Positions 8,337 to 15,369 of a stretch of DNA of 64,000 nt are shown one piece after another. This DNA is from CAZEDM01 sp964511075 (GTDB lineage: Bacteria > Zixibacteria > MSB-5A5 > RBG-16-43-9). The notes under the pieces are model-generated. The model was not told the DNA's origin. It saw nothing but the letters and a program-made list of their open reading frames with translations, and ran no database searches. Position numbers and translations under genes: made by a program. The DNA lies in the NCBI GenBank assembly GCA_964511075.1, contig CAZEDM010000010.1, positions 1 through 64,000 on the forward strand, in the 5' to 3' direction. Position 1 is the stretch's first letter; every line of letters starts with the position of its first letter.

Positions 8337-8420
8337 AGATAACCGACCGCCAGAGAACGAAGCGCGGATGGAACCTGCAAGTGCAACTTGCAAACGGCCC
8401 GGTTGAGCGCGACGTTAGAC
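8337..8420 (-). repeat. attC-like recombination site of a gene cassette
   Basis: 84 bp directly after the stop codon of the cassette gene. On the minus strand it opens with R'' GTCTAAC (8420-8414, two bases after TAG) and closes with GTTATCT (8343-8337). In between lies a terminal stem TGCAAGT-GCA-ACTTGCA (8376-8392), flanked by AACC/GGTT and CGCG/CGCG pairs. Length, position and R'' match integron attC sites. The right core is imperfect, as expected if it derives from the insertion target. Confidence 0.7.
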
Positions 8421-9608
8421 AACTAGTCGTAGTATTCGTCCACATGTCCGATTACTCCGAGGCGATCTTGAAAGACCTTTAAGGCCGCACGTGACGCAGC
8501 CACGTCAACTTCTCGTTCTTGACATGAGTGCATGCTTCGTATGTTAACGATATATCCACCGTTATGTGATTTCCAGAAGGAAAACCCCTCGATTTTATTT
8601 GAGGCATGCGACAGCATCCGGCCCAATCGGCTTCTGCCGTCAATGTCCAAGATGATCATCCCGCCCCCACATGGCGAGTAGAATCTTTCACCCGGCTTGT
8701 GCTCTCCGTATATTTCTCGAAAGCACTCGCTCGCAGCTATTGTCCCTTGTTGTTTCGCTTCTTCAACTATCTCCCGAAGCTCATTAAACGATAGAGTTTC
8801 TTGTGAGAAACCCTTATATCCTTCGGTGATCCTAGACACCGCGTCCGTCCAGTCAAAGCCCTTGCTCAAGACAGATAGGTCAAAATTCTGAGATACGAGG
8901 TCACGCATTAGCTTCGGATAGCGTTTCTCATAATACCCCCAGGTCGCTTTCATTTTCGAGCGTACGTCAACATTACGATGCTTACTCATTAATGTGAAAA
9001 CATCGCGCAAGGAATAGATATCCTTCGCCAGATGCCACTGAGAATCCGTGTCGAACATCAGGTCTGCATCTACTGGCCATGCTCCAAGCTCACCATTGTA
9101 GAAGGCGTCCAGCGATTGATTCAGGTAAACAAAAAAAACATCATTGTCATGTTTTGCCACAGAAAAAACTTGGTTGTTCTTCTGGCTTTCTTTGTCGATA
9201 AAGAGCCCACAGCATTTGATCGACTTTTCTTTGACATAGGCTCTAACCAACGCCTTTCCGAAATATTTCTCAAACTTCCCAGATATGATGTGCTCGAATT
9301 CGCCGTTTACAAGTAATGCTCTGAAGAACAGCTTCTTTCCCGAAAATTCATAGAGAAGATTCTGAGCAAACTCAATCAAAAACATCACGTAATAATTTCT
9401 ATCGTGGTTTGTGATGGGCTCAACCAAGTTATAGATAAGAACAGTGTCCGAAAAAACGATGACTTTGAAGGCGTCGTGATGGTGTGCATTGAGATCTTCG
9501 ATGATTTTGTAGATGCGGCGCACTTGCAATGTGTCCTTAGTCACGTAGTGCGAAAAACCCAAGATGTCTATGTATAAGAGATAGCAGTTACGCATGATTG
9601 TTGTCTAA
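8343..9608 (-). mobile_element. solitary integron-type gene cassette
   Basis: 1266-bp unit. On the minus strand it begins TTAGAC right after a G (core GTTAGAC, 9609-9603). The gene starts only 7 bases later, its stop codon is 2 bases before GTCTAAC, and the unit ends with an attC-like fold at the G of G/TTATCT. In circular form the attC core would be GTCTAAC...GTTAGAC, a perfect inverted pair. That is the rule for cassettes, with the second half of the current core supplied by the target. No integrase gene or second attC is visible, so this looks like insertion at a secondary site. Confidence 0.65.
8423..9595 (-). CDS. cassette-borne protein with class III nucleotidyl cyclase-like domain
   Basis: 390 aa. 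The N-terminus has YIDILGFSHYV with D10 and, 40 residues on, KVIVFSDTVLIYN with D50. The spacing and sequence around these two Asp resemble the two metal-binding aspartates of class III adenylate/guanylate cyclase domains. Similar IDILGFS...SDT proteins are common uncharacterised genes in accessory DNA. Purine- or pyrimidine-specifying residues cannot be judged by eye, and the C-terminal 200 residues are unrecognised. The start ATG is 7 bases after the cassette boundary with no Shine-Dalgarno, as in many integron cassettes. A Pycsar-like cyclase is one possibility, but no effector is evident; a cyclase-fold non-enzyme is equally open. Confidence 0.6.
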   Translation of the reverse strand: MRNCYLLYIDILGFSHYVTKDTLQVRRIYKIIEDLNAHHHDAFKVIVFSDTVLIYNLVEPITNHDRNYYVMFLIEFAQNLLYEFSGKKLFFRALLVNGEFEHIISGKFEKYFGKALVRAYVKEKSIKCCGLFIDKESQKNNQVFSVAKHDNDVFFVYLNQSLDAFYNGELGAWPVDADLMFDTDSQWHLAKDIYSLRDVFTLMSKHRNVDVRSKMKATWGYYEKRYPKLMRDLVSQNFDLSVLSKGFDWTDAVSRITEGYKGFSQETLSFNELREIVEEAKQQGTIAASECFREIYGEHKPGERFYSPCGGGMIILDIDGRSRLGRMLSHASNKIEGFSFWKSHNGGYIVNIRSMHSCQEREVDVAASRAALKVFQDRLGVIGHVDEYYD

Positions 9609-9609
9609 C
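9603..9609 (-). other. cassette left-end core site GTTAGAC
   Basis: On the minus strand, GTTAGAC is followed by AACAATC and the ATG of the cassette gene. It is the exact complement of the GTCTAAC core of the attC-like site at the gene's other end and fits the GTTRRRY integron core consensus. Confidence 0.65.
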
Positions 9610-9692
9610 TATTGCTTATATAGTTTCTTCATAAAATGTATTGGTCACGAAACTGCGTTATAACACACTATAGCGCATTAAGTTCTAAGCCA

Positions 9693-9735
9693 GCAGGTCA
9701 GGAGTCACATGCTCCTTATACTTTTATTTAACTTG
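9693..9735 (+). repeat. hairpin repeat copy f
   Basis: GCAGGTCAGGAGTCACATGC then TCCTTATACTTTTATTTAAC. AGGAG pairs with CTCCT across TCACATG. It ends at the stop codon of the OmpA-family gene, so it may also serve as that gene's 3' end. Confidence 0.6.
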
Positions 9736-10938
9736 TTACAATTTCACTAATTCCACCCGTCGATTGTTTGCCTTTCCCTCCGGGGTATTGTTTGTGTCTA
9801 TGGGCTTGGATTCGCCCCAGCCTTTGGATTCCAGGCGGTTTCCGTCCACTTTGTAGTTTTCCATCAGATAGGTCCGTACAGACTCAGAGCGTCTCTGTGA
9901 AAGATTCATATTATATTCATCCGTCCCATCGCTGTCTGTATGTCCTTCTATGGAAAGGCGTAGATTCGGATCTTCAGTTAGAAGCTGGCCGATCTCTTTC
10001 AGAGTCTGGTATGATTCACCCTTTATTTTGTCTGAGCCGGAGTCGAACAATATCCCGTGAGTCACAATCCTTCCCGCTTCGTCTAGTTGTTCTCTCAATG
10101 TCTTACCACCCTCGGCATAGCGGAAGGTTCCGACCAGCATGGGATTATCGGGCTCGTCCAGCCAGGGATCCATGGAGACGCCGATGTCAACCGGTTTGAA
10201 ACCCTCGACAGCAGGTACGTTAGCTACACGCTCGTTGTCGAGGTAGCACTTCATAGTGCTCTGGGTAGCCATAACGCGCATAGTGTGGATCCCCCTGGAA
10301 AGGGGTGCGCTCAGATCTTTGGAGGCAAGGTCCTTTCCCATAAGTGTGAGTTGGGTGTGGACATTGTCTTTCATCCTGAATGCGCCGATCTCATCATCCT
10401 GATCGTTGTACCACTCGATGGTGAACCAGTGTCCTCTGGTGTCTCCGCCCTTGACGTAGAACTCCATCTCTATGGTGTACTTAGGCGGAAACGGTCCGGT
10501 TACTATCTTAGGGCGGATGGTTCCCTTGTCCGTGCACAGGATGTAGTTCTTGTCTCCCTGCTTGGCATTCTCGAAGACCCCTCTATCCAGCCTCCAGCGT
10601 GAGGGGAACTCGCCGATCTCCTCACCAGAGAGGTCATCATAGAAGATGACCTTGTCCCCGGGGACGAAATCGAACTTGGTGTAAAGCGACATATCTTCTG
10701 AAGCCCCAGCAGCCGGCTGAGCTTTCTCTGTGCCTGAAGCAGGCCTCTCAGTTGACTCTTCACCAGAGGTGGAAGTATCCTCAGCTGCTTTTTCCTCCCC
10801 CTCGATTTTCTCCTCAACCTTCTTCTCCACTTTTTCTTTTACTTTGTCCTTAAGCTTCCCAAACTGTGCCGTTGCCGGGGACGACACAATTATGAGAGCA
10901 AAACATAACAAAGCAATGAAGAAAAATTTTGCTTGCAT
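9736..10938 (-). CDS. OmpA-family outer-membrane/peptidoglycan-binding protein
   Basis: 400 aa. Signal peptide (about residues 1-24, ATAQ end). Next is a Lys/Glu-rich helix (about 28-55) and an acidic Ser/Thr linker. A beta-rich domain resembling a LamG/concanavalin-type jelly roll (about 90-280) follows, with GHWFTIEWYNDQDDEIG and CYLDNERVANVP. A C-terminal OmpA domain (about 295-400) contains the peptidoglycan-binding signature IEGHTDSDGTDEYNMNLSQR and NNRRVEL. It probably tethers the outer envelope to peptidoglycan. The ligand of the middle domain is unknown. AAGGAGAG precedes the ATG, and a sigma70-like promoter lies about 150 bp upstream. Monocistronic. Confidence 0.88.
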   Translation of the reverse strand: MQAKFFFIALLCFALIIVSSPATAQFGKLKDKVKEKVEKKVEEKIEGEEKAAEDTSTSGEESTERPASGTEKAQPAAGASEDMSLYTKFDFVPGDKVIFYDDLSGEEIGEFPSRWRLDRGVFENAKQGDKNYILCTDKGTIRPKIVTGPFPPKYTIEMEFYVKGGDTRGHWFTIEWYNDQDDEIGAFRMKDNVHTQLTLMGKDLASKDLSAPLSRGIHTMRVMATQSTMKCYLDNERVANVPAVEGFKPVDIGVSMDPWLDEPDNPMLVGTFRYAEGGKTLREQLDEAGRIVTHGILFDSGSDKIKGESYQTLKEIGQLLTEDPNLRLSIEGHTDSDGTDEYNMNLSQRRSESVRTYLMENYKVDGNRLESKGWGESKPIDTNNTPEGKANNRRVELVKL

Positions 10939-11443
10939 AAAGCTCTCCTTTCTTCGGAAGTTATTTCTCTCCTCATTAAAAGTTTTAATTTTTCACCTGT
11001 GGCTCAAAACGAGCAGGTGCTTAGCTTTCTTTTTTCCAACTTTTAGCAGTTTGTTTTCCATTTAGGGGTTATATAGAAAGCTATGTAAAATATACAAACT
11101 TTTAGCCCTGTCAAGTTTATTTATTTTTGAAGATTAGGGAAAGCGGACGATCTGTGGATTAACTATAAACTACTTAGAGTCTGCTGTTGCCTGTCCGTAG
11201 CTTTTTTTGGGGGTGGGTGGAGGGGGACTACTGATTATGAACCATACACTATCAACTGTCTTAACTGGCGGAAGCTACGAGACGAGTTTAGAACTTTTTT
11301 CATCACTGAAAATTCTGATTTTTCCCTATCAAATCATATTCAAAAATTGGCTGCTCAAATTCAAATATAACAATTGGTCTTATAGCCATGTCCTCACTCT
11401 CTCCAGACTTGAGATATTTACTGAATTATCTCGAAATTTAATC
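10939..11443. other. intergenic region between OmpA-family and kinase genes
   Basis: 505 bp. It contains the promoter at 11087-11114 and a G-rich tract around 11207-11227. I see no supported gene: a plus-strand frame at 11207-11548 runs into the kinase gene and has no family features. Confidence 0.5.
11087..11114 (-). promoter_or_regulatory. sigma70-like promoter for the OmpA-family gene
   Basis: Minus strand: TTGACA (11114-11109), 16-base spacer, TATTTT (11092-11087). It predicts a leader of roughly 140 bases before the ATG at 10938. Confidence 0.55.
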
Positions 11444-13573
11444 TTACTTCTTTTCAATCAAGGCGATATATTCAGGCTCGTTTCGGATACTATCCAAGTC
11501 AGGATCGCGCCGGATCCAATCGTAATCCTCAAGACCTGCCTTAATTGAATTCTTCAATGAATCAATTGCCAGGCTTTTTTCTCCGATCTGGGCATAAAAA
11601 CAGGAGGTGTTGTAAAGCATAAGTGGATCAGAGGGGTTTAATTCAATAGCCCTAGCTGCTTCCTTTTTCCCCTCCTTAATTATTCCTGCTCTCACCAAAG
11701 CGACTGCATAAAAGATGTGCGCTCGAGGGTCTTCGGGGTATTTTGCTAGATATCGGGGGTATACTAGAAGTTCATTCCTGACAACTTTGTCATAATTTTC
11801 TTTATCTTCCAATCGTTCGTAGGCCGTCTTGAGGTCCATATAAGCTATATAGAAATCCGGGTTCAGGGAGAGGACTTTCTTGTAAGGTTCAATTGCCTCC
11901 TGGTCTCTATCAGTGCGGTGGTAGATTCTCCCCAGGATCCAATAGCCGATGTAATTATTCGGGTCAAGCTCTATTGCCTTCTGTACAGCCGTCAGAGCGT
12001 CATCCAGCATCTCCTTATCAAAATAAGCTGTTCCAAGAGCGGCATAGGCTTCAGATAATGTGGGATCGTAGGTTAAAGCCTTGAGGTTAGCTTCCATTGA
12101 CCTGTCGACGTATAGATTCTTTCGCTCGAAATACAGATAAAGAGTTGCATATGCCTCACCTAGACCTGCATATGCTGCTGCATAACGGCTGTCGAGCTCA
12201 ATGGCTCGTCTAAAAAGTTCAATAGCTGACCTAACGTCGTTTTTGGTCATACGATAGAGAGTATTCCTGGCACGGAGATAATAGTCATATGCTTCAGCGT
12301 TTTGAGGACAACGTTTACAAAGCACATCTTCTTCCGTGGGCGATAGCCGCACCAAAAGCGCCTCGATTATCTGTTCTGAGACCTTTTCTTGAATATCGAA
12401 AACATCTGATAGTTTCCCTTTGTACTTTCCAGCCCAGAGCTGGGTATCGGTCTCAACATCAACCAGCTGCGCTGTTATTCGGAGATCATCATGCAGTTTC
12501 CTTACTCCCCCTTCCAGAATATAGCGGACGCCCAGTTCTTTACCTATGGTCCTAATATCCTTTTTCGTGCCCTTGTATTGCATAATGCTCGTACGGGAGA
12601 CAACTCTCATATTCTCCAGCCGTGACAGGTTGAGAATTAACTCTTCAGTCAATCCATCGCTGAAATAATCGCTCTCCCTATCCGGGCTGATATTCTCAAA
12701 AGGCAGGAGTGCTATGGCTTTTGTTTTGGCAGATTGTGCGGCCTGTTGCAGGTCGCTTTCCAACTGGCTTAAAGTTAGCAGTAACTCATCTGTTGATTGG
12801 AACCTCTGGTCCCGATTTTTCTCCAGCATCTTCATGACACAAGAATCGACTGAGGAAGGAATCCTTCGATCATATGAGCTTGGTATTAGTGGGTCTTCGT
12901 TCACGATCAAGTATATCCAGGCCGTCTCATGCTCAGCCCTGAACGGCAGTTCACCAGTAAGCATTTCATAAAACATTACACCGAGGGACCAGATATCTGT
13001 TCTATGATCCTCGGTTGTTCCCTGTGCCTGTTCCGGTGACATATAGGCAAGGGTTCCTGAGAGGGTATCGGTATCAGAGTGGCCCGTATCACTTTTTAAT
13101 CTGGCAATCCCGAAGTCCATAATTTTAAGTAGACCATTTCTGGTCATCATGATATTTTGAGGTTTAATATCTCGGTGAATGATGTTCTTCTCATGTGCGG
13201 CCCTAAGTCCTTTAGCGATTTGAGCTGTCCAGTCTATCGCCTTTTGTATAGATAGATTTTCATTCAATTTTAGTTTCTCGATTTGCGATTTGAGATTGTC
13301 CCCTGTAACGAATTCCATCACGAAGAAAAGCTTTTCGTCTTTTTCGTCAATATCGTAGATATGAAGGATGTTGGGATGGTTGAGCCCTGCAACGATCTTG
13401 GCCTCTCGTATAAATTGCTCTTTTTTCTCCTTGGAGGCATTGAGGTCAGGAGGAAGGAACTTGATAGCCACTGGTCGGTCAAGCTTCAGGTCGTGAGCTT
13501 TATACACCATACCCATGCCTCCCTCGCCCAACTTTTCTATCACCTTATAATGAGAAATAGTTTGTCCAATCAC
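11444..13573 (-). CDS. serine/threonine protein kinase with TolB-N-like and TPR domains
   Basis: 709 aa, GTG start with AAAGG 7 bases upstream. The Hanks-type kinase domain (about residues 9-270) is complete: glycine loop GEGGMG (16-21), K38 in VAIK, HRDIKPQN with catalytic D135, and DFG D153. The middle part (about 285-420; ALLPFENISPD, DYFSDGLTEELI) matches the TolB-N/FlgO-like domain often fused to CadC-type regulators and kinases. The C-terminal part (about 425-700) is TPR repeats. No transmembrane segment is evident, so it is probably cytosolic. It resembles kinases abundant in Acidobacteria and FCB lineages. No phosphatase or target is encoded nearby. Confidence 0.93.
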   Translation of the reverse strand: MIGQTISHYKVIEKLGEGGMGMVYKAHDLKLDRPVAIKFLPPDLNASKEKKEQFIREAKIVAGLNHPNILHIYDIDEKDEKLFFVMEFVTGDNLKSQIEKLKLNENLSIQKAIDWTAQIAKGLRAAHEKNIIHRDIKPQNIMMTRNGLLKIMDFGIARLKSDTGHSDTDTLSGTLAYMSPEQAQGTTEDHRTDIWSLGVMFYEMLTGELPFRAEHETAWIYLIVNEDPLIPSSYDRRIPSSVDSCVMKMLEKNRDQRFQSTDELLLTLSQLESDLQQAAQSAKTKAIALLPFENISPDRESDYFSDGLTEELILNLSRLENMRVVSRTSIMQYKGTKKDIRTIGKELGVRYILEGGVRKLHDDLRITAQLVDVETDTQLWAGKYKGKLSDVFDIQEKVSEQIIEALLVRLSPTEEDVLCKRCPQNAEAYDYYLRARNTLYRMTKNDVRSAIELFRRAIELDSRYAAAYAGLGEAYATLYLYFERKNLYVDRSMEANLKALTYDPTLSEAYAALGTAYFDKEMLDDALTAVQKAIELDPNNYIGYWILGRIYHRTDRDQEAIEPYKKVLSLNPDFYIAYMDLKTAYERLEDKENYDKVVRNELLVYPRYLAKYPEDPRAHIFYAVALVRAGIIKEGKKEAARAIELNPSDPLMLYNTSCFYAQIGEKSLAIDSLKNSIKAGLEDYDWIRRDPDLDSIRNEPEYIALIEKK

Positions 13574-13798
13574 GAAGCACCTTTCTTTTTGCCATTTACT
13601 TCATTTTTAATTTATCAATGAGTTTTGTAGAGACAGATCGTCATCAACCTCGTAACAATGTTGATAATATAATCAGTCTCAGGTATTCTGCAAGCCCTTT
13701 TACAACCCCATCGAAGATAAGAGCAATTTGCCAACTGACAAAAACCTGATAGACTAATATCAGGTGCTATGATGATTCAAGCGAGAGGATCCACTTCA

Positions 13799-13873
13799 CG
13801 GGGCCGACGAGACTCGAACTCGCGACCTCCTGCGTGACAGGCAGGCGTTCTAACCAAACTGAACTACGACCCC
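13799..13873 (-). tRNA. tRNA-Asp (GTC)
   Basis: 75 nt on the minus strand. Acceptor stem GGGGTCG/CGGCCCC with one G-T pair, discriminator G, anticodon loop CTGTCAC, T-arm GAGTTCGAGTC. CCA is not encoded. Confidence 0.95.
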
Positions 13874-13882
13874 GGATAACTA

Positions 13883-13954
13883 CAGTGACTGAGTGATTAG
13901 TGATGAAGTGATTAGTGCTTTTAATCACTTTCTCACTCTCTCACTTTATCACTG
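13883..13954. repeat. long imperfect hairpin between two tRNA genes
   Basis: Two 34-base arms (13883-13916 and 13921-13954) enclose GCTT and pair along most of their length with a bulge. Each arm is built from repeated AGTGA-like units (GAGTGATTAGTGATGAAGTG against TCACT repeats). It lies in the tRNA-Val to tRNA-Asp spacer and could be a processing signal or a repeat insertion. Confidence 0.6.
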
Positions 13955-13962
13955 TCTTTTAC

Positions 13963-14037
13963 TGGGCGGTACTGGGATCGAACCAGTGACCTTCTGCGTG
14001 TAAGGCAGACGCTCTAAACCAGCTGAGCTAACCGCCC
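13963..14037 (-). tRNA. tRNA-Val (TAC)
   Basis: 75 nt on the minus strand. Acceptor GGGCGGT/ACCGCCC, discriminator A, anticodon loop CTTACAC, T-arm TGGTTCGATCC. CCA is not encoded. Upstream of tRNA-Asp on the same strand, so probably co-transcribed with it. Confidence 0.95.
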
Positions 14038-14090
14038 CGGCTTACGCCAGTTAAGAGTTCACGGTTCATGGTTGATAGCAAGAAAAACCA

Positions 14091-14369
14091 TCAACTCTTT
14101 TTTACATTCAACTCTTCCGGCGGGGAGGTTTTCTCCTCCTCCTTTTTCTTCTCTCCCAGAAGAATTGAAACGGGTATGATCACACAATAACCCAATACCA
14201 AAAGTATTGGTGCTAAGGTTATGGACCCCATACTCAAAGCAATAAAACCGACGATTATAACCAGAACTCCTATACCCATCCAGGTCCAGTTTCTCTTGGT
14301 AAAGGGCAGGGGGCTTTTTTCTTTAGGTTTGGGCTTATCTGCTTTAGGTTTAGTTTTTGCCTTTGCCAT
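14091..14369 (-). CDS. DUF3098-like small membrane protein
   Basis: 92 aa. A Lys/Pro-rich N-terminus (MAKAKTKPKADKPKPKEKSP) is followed by PFTKRNW, two transmembrane segments (about residues 30-48 and 53-72), and a charged tail. The (F/P)xxRNW entry and the two-helix layout fit DUF3098, a small membrane family of Bacteroidota-type genomes with unknown function. It sits alone upstream of nothing obvious on its strand; the tRNA genes follow it. Confidence 0.65.
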   Translation of the reverse strand: MAKAKTKPKADKPKPKEKSPLPFTKRNWTWMGIGVLVIIVGFIALSMGSITLAPILLVLGYCVIIPVSILLGEKKKEEEKTSPPEELNVKKS

Positions 14370-14594
14370 ATATTCTCCGTTTAACCAGTAAATTTAATGA
14401 AGATTTGTTTAGAGTCAAGAGAAATAAACCAAAAAAGTGCAACCAATAATAACATCGGGCGATTGCCATCCGGGCTGAATAGATTACGGAACTCACTGGT
14501 AAAATATAATAATTTTCCTAATTAATTTCTACAATTAATACCGATTCACTCCCGTATTACTTTTCGAACTTTTAAACCTTGAAGGAGGTGAGTT

Positions 14595-15173
14595 ATGAAG
14601 AAGTTTGGTTTGATAGCAAGTGTAATCTTCCTCTTCTTACTGCTGGTTACATCCTATTCCTTTGCCCAGATGCAGATGGGTAAAAGTTGTCACCCCGGGA
14701 TGACAGGTGAGGAGATGATGTCTCCTCAGAGATGCATGCCTCAGTGTATGCCTGGTCAGGAAGGAATGATGCAGAAGATGAGCGGCTGTATGATGGGTGA
14801 GCAGATGGGTATGAGGATGTACGGGATGATGGGAGAAAAGGAGAAGATGGGCTGCTGCAAGACGGGGTTTTTCCTCTGCTGTAAGGATAAATTGGAGCTG
14901 ATGGATAAGCAGGTTGAAACTTTAAAATCCATCAAGATAGATTTCCTGAAGAACAAGTTCAAGATGGAGGCGGATCTGCGGATAGCCGATTTGGAGCTGC
15001 AGAACCTTATGCAGGATGATAAGGCTGCTTTAAAGGAGATCGAGGCCAAGTTAAGGACAGTAGAGAAACTGAAGACCGATATGAAGCTATCGCATCTTAA
15101 AGCCTTAAGAAAGGCAAAGGAGGTTTTGACAGAAGAGCAGAAGGAAAAAATGAAAGAATGCCCTAAGATGTAG
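14595..15173 (+). CDS. periplasmic Spy/CpxP-like protein, Met- and Cys-rich
   Basis: 192 aa with a signal peptide (about residues 1-24, SFAQ end). Residues 25-85 are packed with Met and Cys (nine Cys overall, including GCCK and LCCK), a composition typical of copper/silver-handling segments. Residues 95-190 form a long helical region ending in the LTxxQ motif (LTEEQKEKM) of the Spy/CpxP family. Likely a periplasmic metal-binding chaperone or sensor. AAGGAGGTG precedes the ATG, and a strong terminator follows, so it is monocistronic. The metal assignment is inference from composition. Confidence 0.8.
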   Translation: MKKFGLIASVIFLFLLLVTSYSFAQMQMGKSCHPGMTGEEMMSPQRCMPQCMPGQEGMMQKMSGCMMGEQMGMRMYGMMGEKEKMGCCKTGFFLCCKDKLELMDKQVETLKSIKIDFLKNKFKMEADLRIADLELQNLMQDDKAALKEIEAKLRTVEKLKTDMKLSHLKALRKAKEVLTEEQKEKMKECPKM

Positions 15174-15210
15174 AGAACAATTTAATAAATTAATCCGAAG
15201 TTTGAAATAT

Positions 15211-15235
15211 AAAGCCAGGCTTTGCCTGGCTTTTT
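15211..15235 (+). terminator. rho-independent terminator
   Basis: AAAGCCAGGC-TTT-GCCTGGC followed by TTTTT, 37 bp after the Spy-like gene's stop codon. Confidence 0.9.
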
Positions 15236-15329
15236 CTATTTCAGTTATAGGGAGTGCCTTAGGTGTGTTAAGGCATAAACGTTGTGTATATAGATGAATA
15301 TGCTTTATATTCAGGCCAGCCCACCTGAC

Positions 15330-15360
15330 TCGACAAGCTCACCATCCTGAGCGAAGTCGA
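15330..15360. repeat. dispersed-type hairpin (TCGAC...GTCGA)
   Basis: TCGAC-AA-GCTCA-CCATCC-TGAGC-GAA-GTCGA: nested inverted repeats just before the lpdA stop codon. Closely similar sequences are, from memory, common dispersed repeats in several environmental phyla. Confidence 0.55.
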
Positions 15361-15369
15361 AAGAGGGTT

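Noticed and set aside
6418..9609. A complete Pycsar or CBASS system
   Set aside because: Only a cyclase-like motif is visible. The neighbours lack a recognisable cyclic-nucleotide-binding effector, TIR domain or E1/E2-type partner, and the cyclase-like gene is in its own cassette.
4964..9735. A multi-cassette integron array built on repeats a-f
   Set aside because: Copies a-f are simple hairpins without GTTRRRY/RYYYAAC core pairs. Only the 8337-9609 unit has cassette boundaries, and no integrase is present.
11207..11548. Plus-strand frame between the OmpA-family and kinase genes
   Set aside because: Runs into the kinase coding region in antisense and has no protein-like features.
13883..13954. 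CRISPR-like array or terminator between tRNAs
   Set aside because: The AGTGA units are too short and lack regular spacers, and the hairpin has no T run on the transcribed strand.
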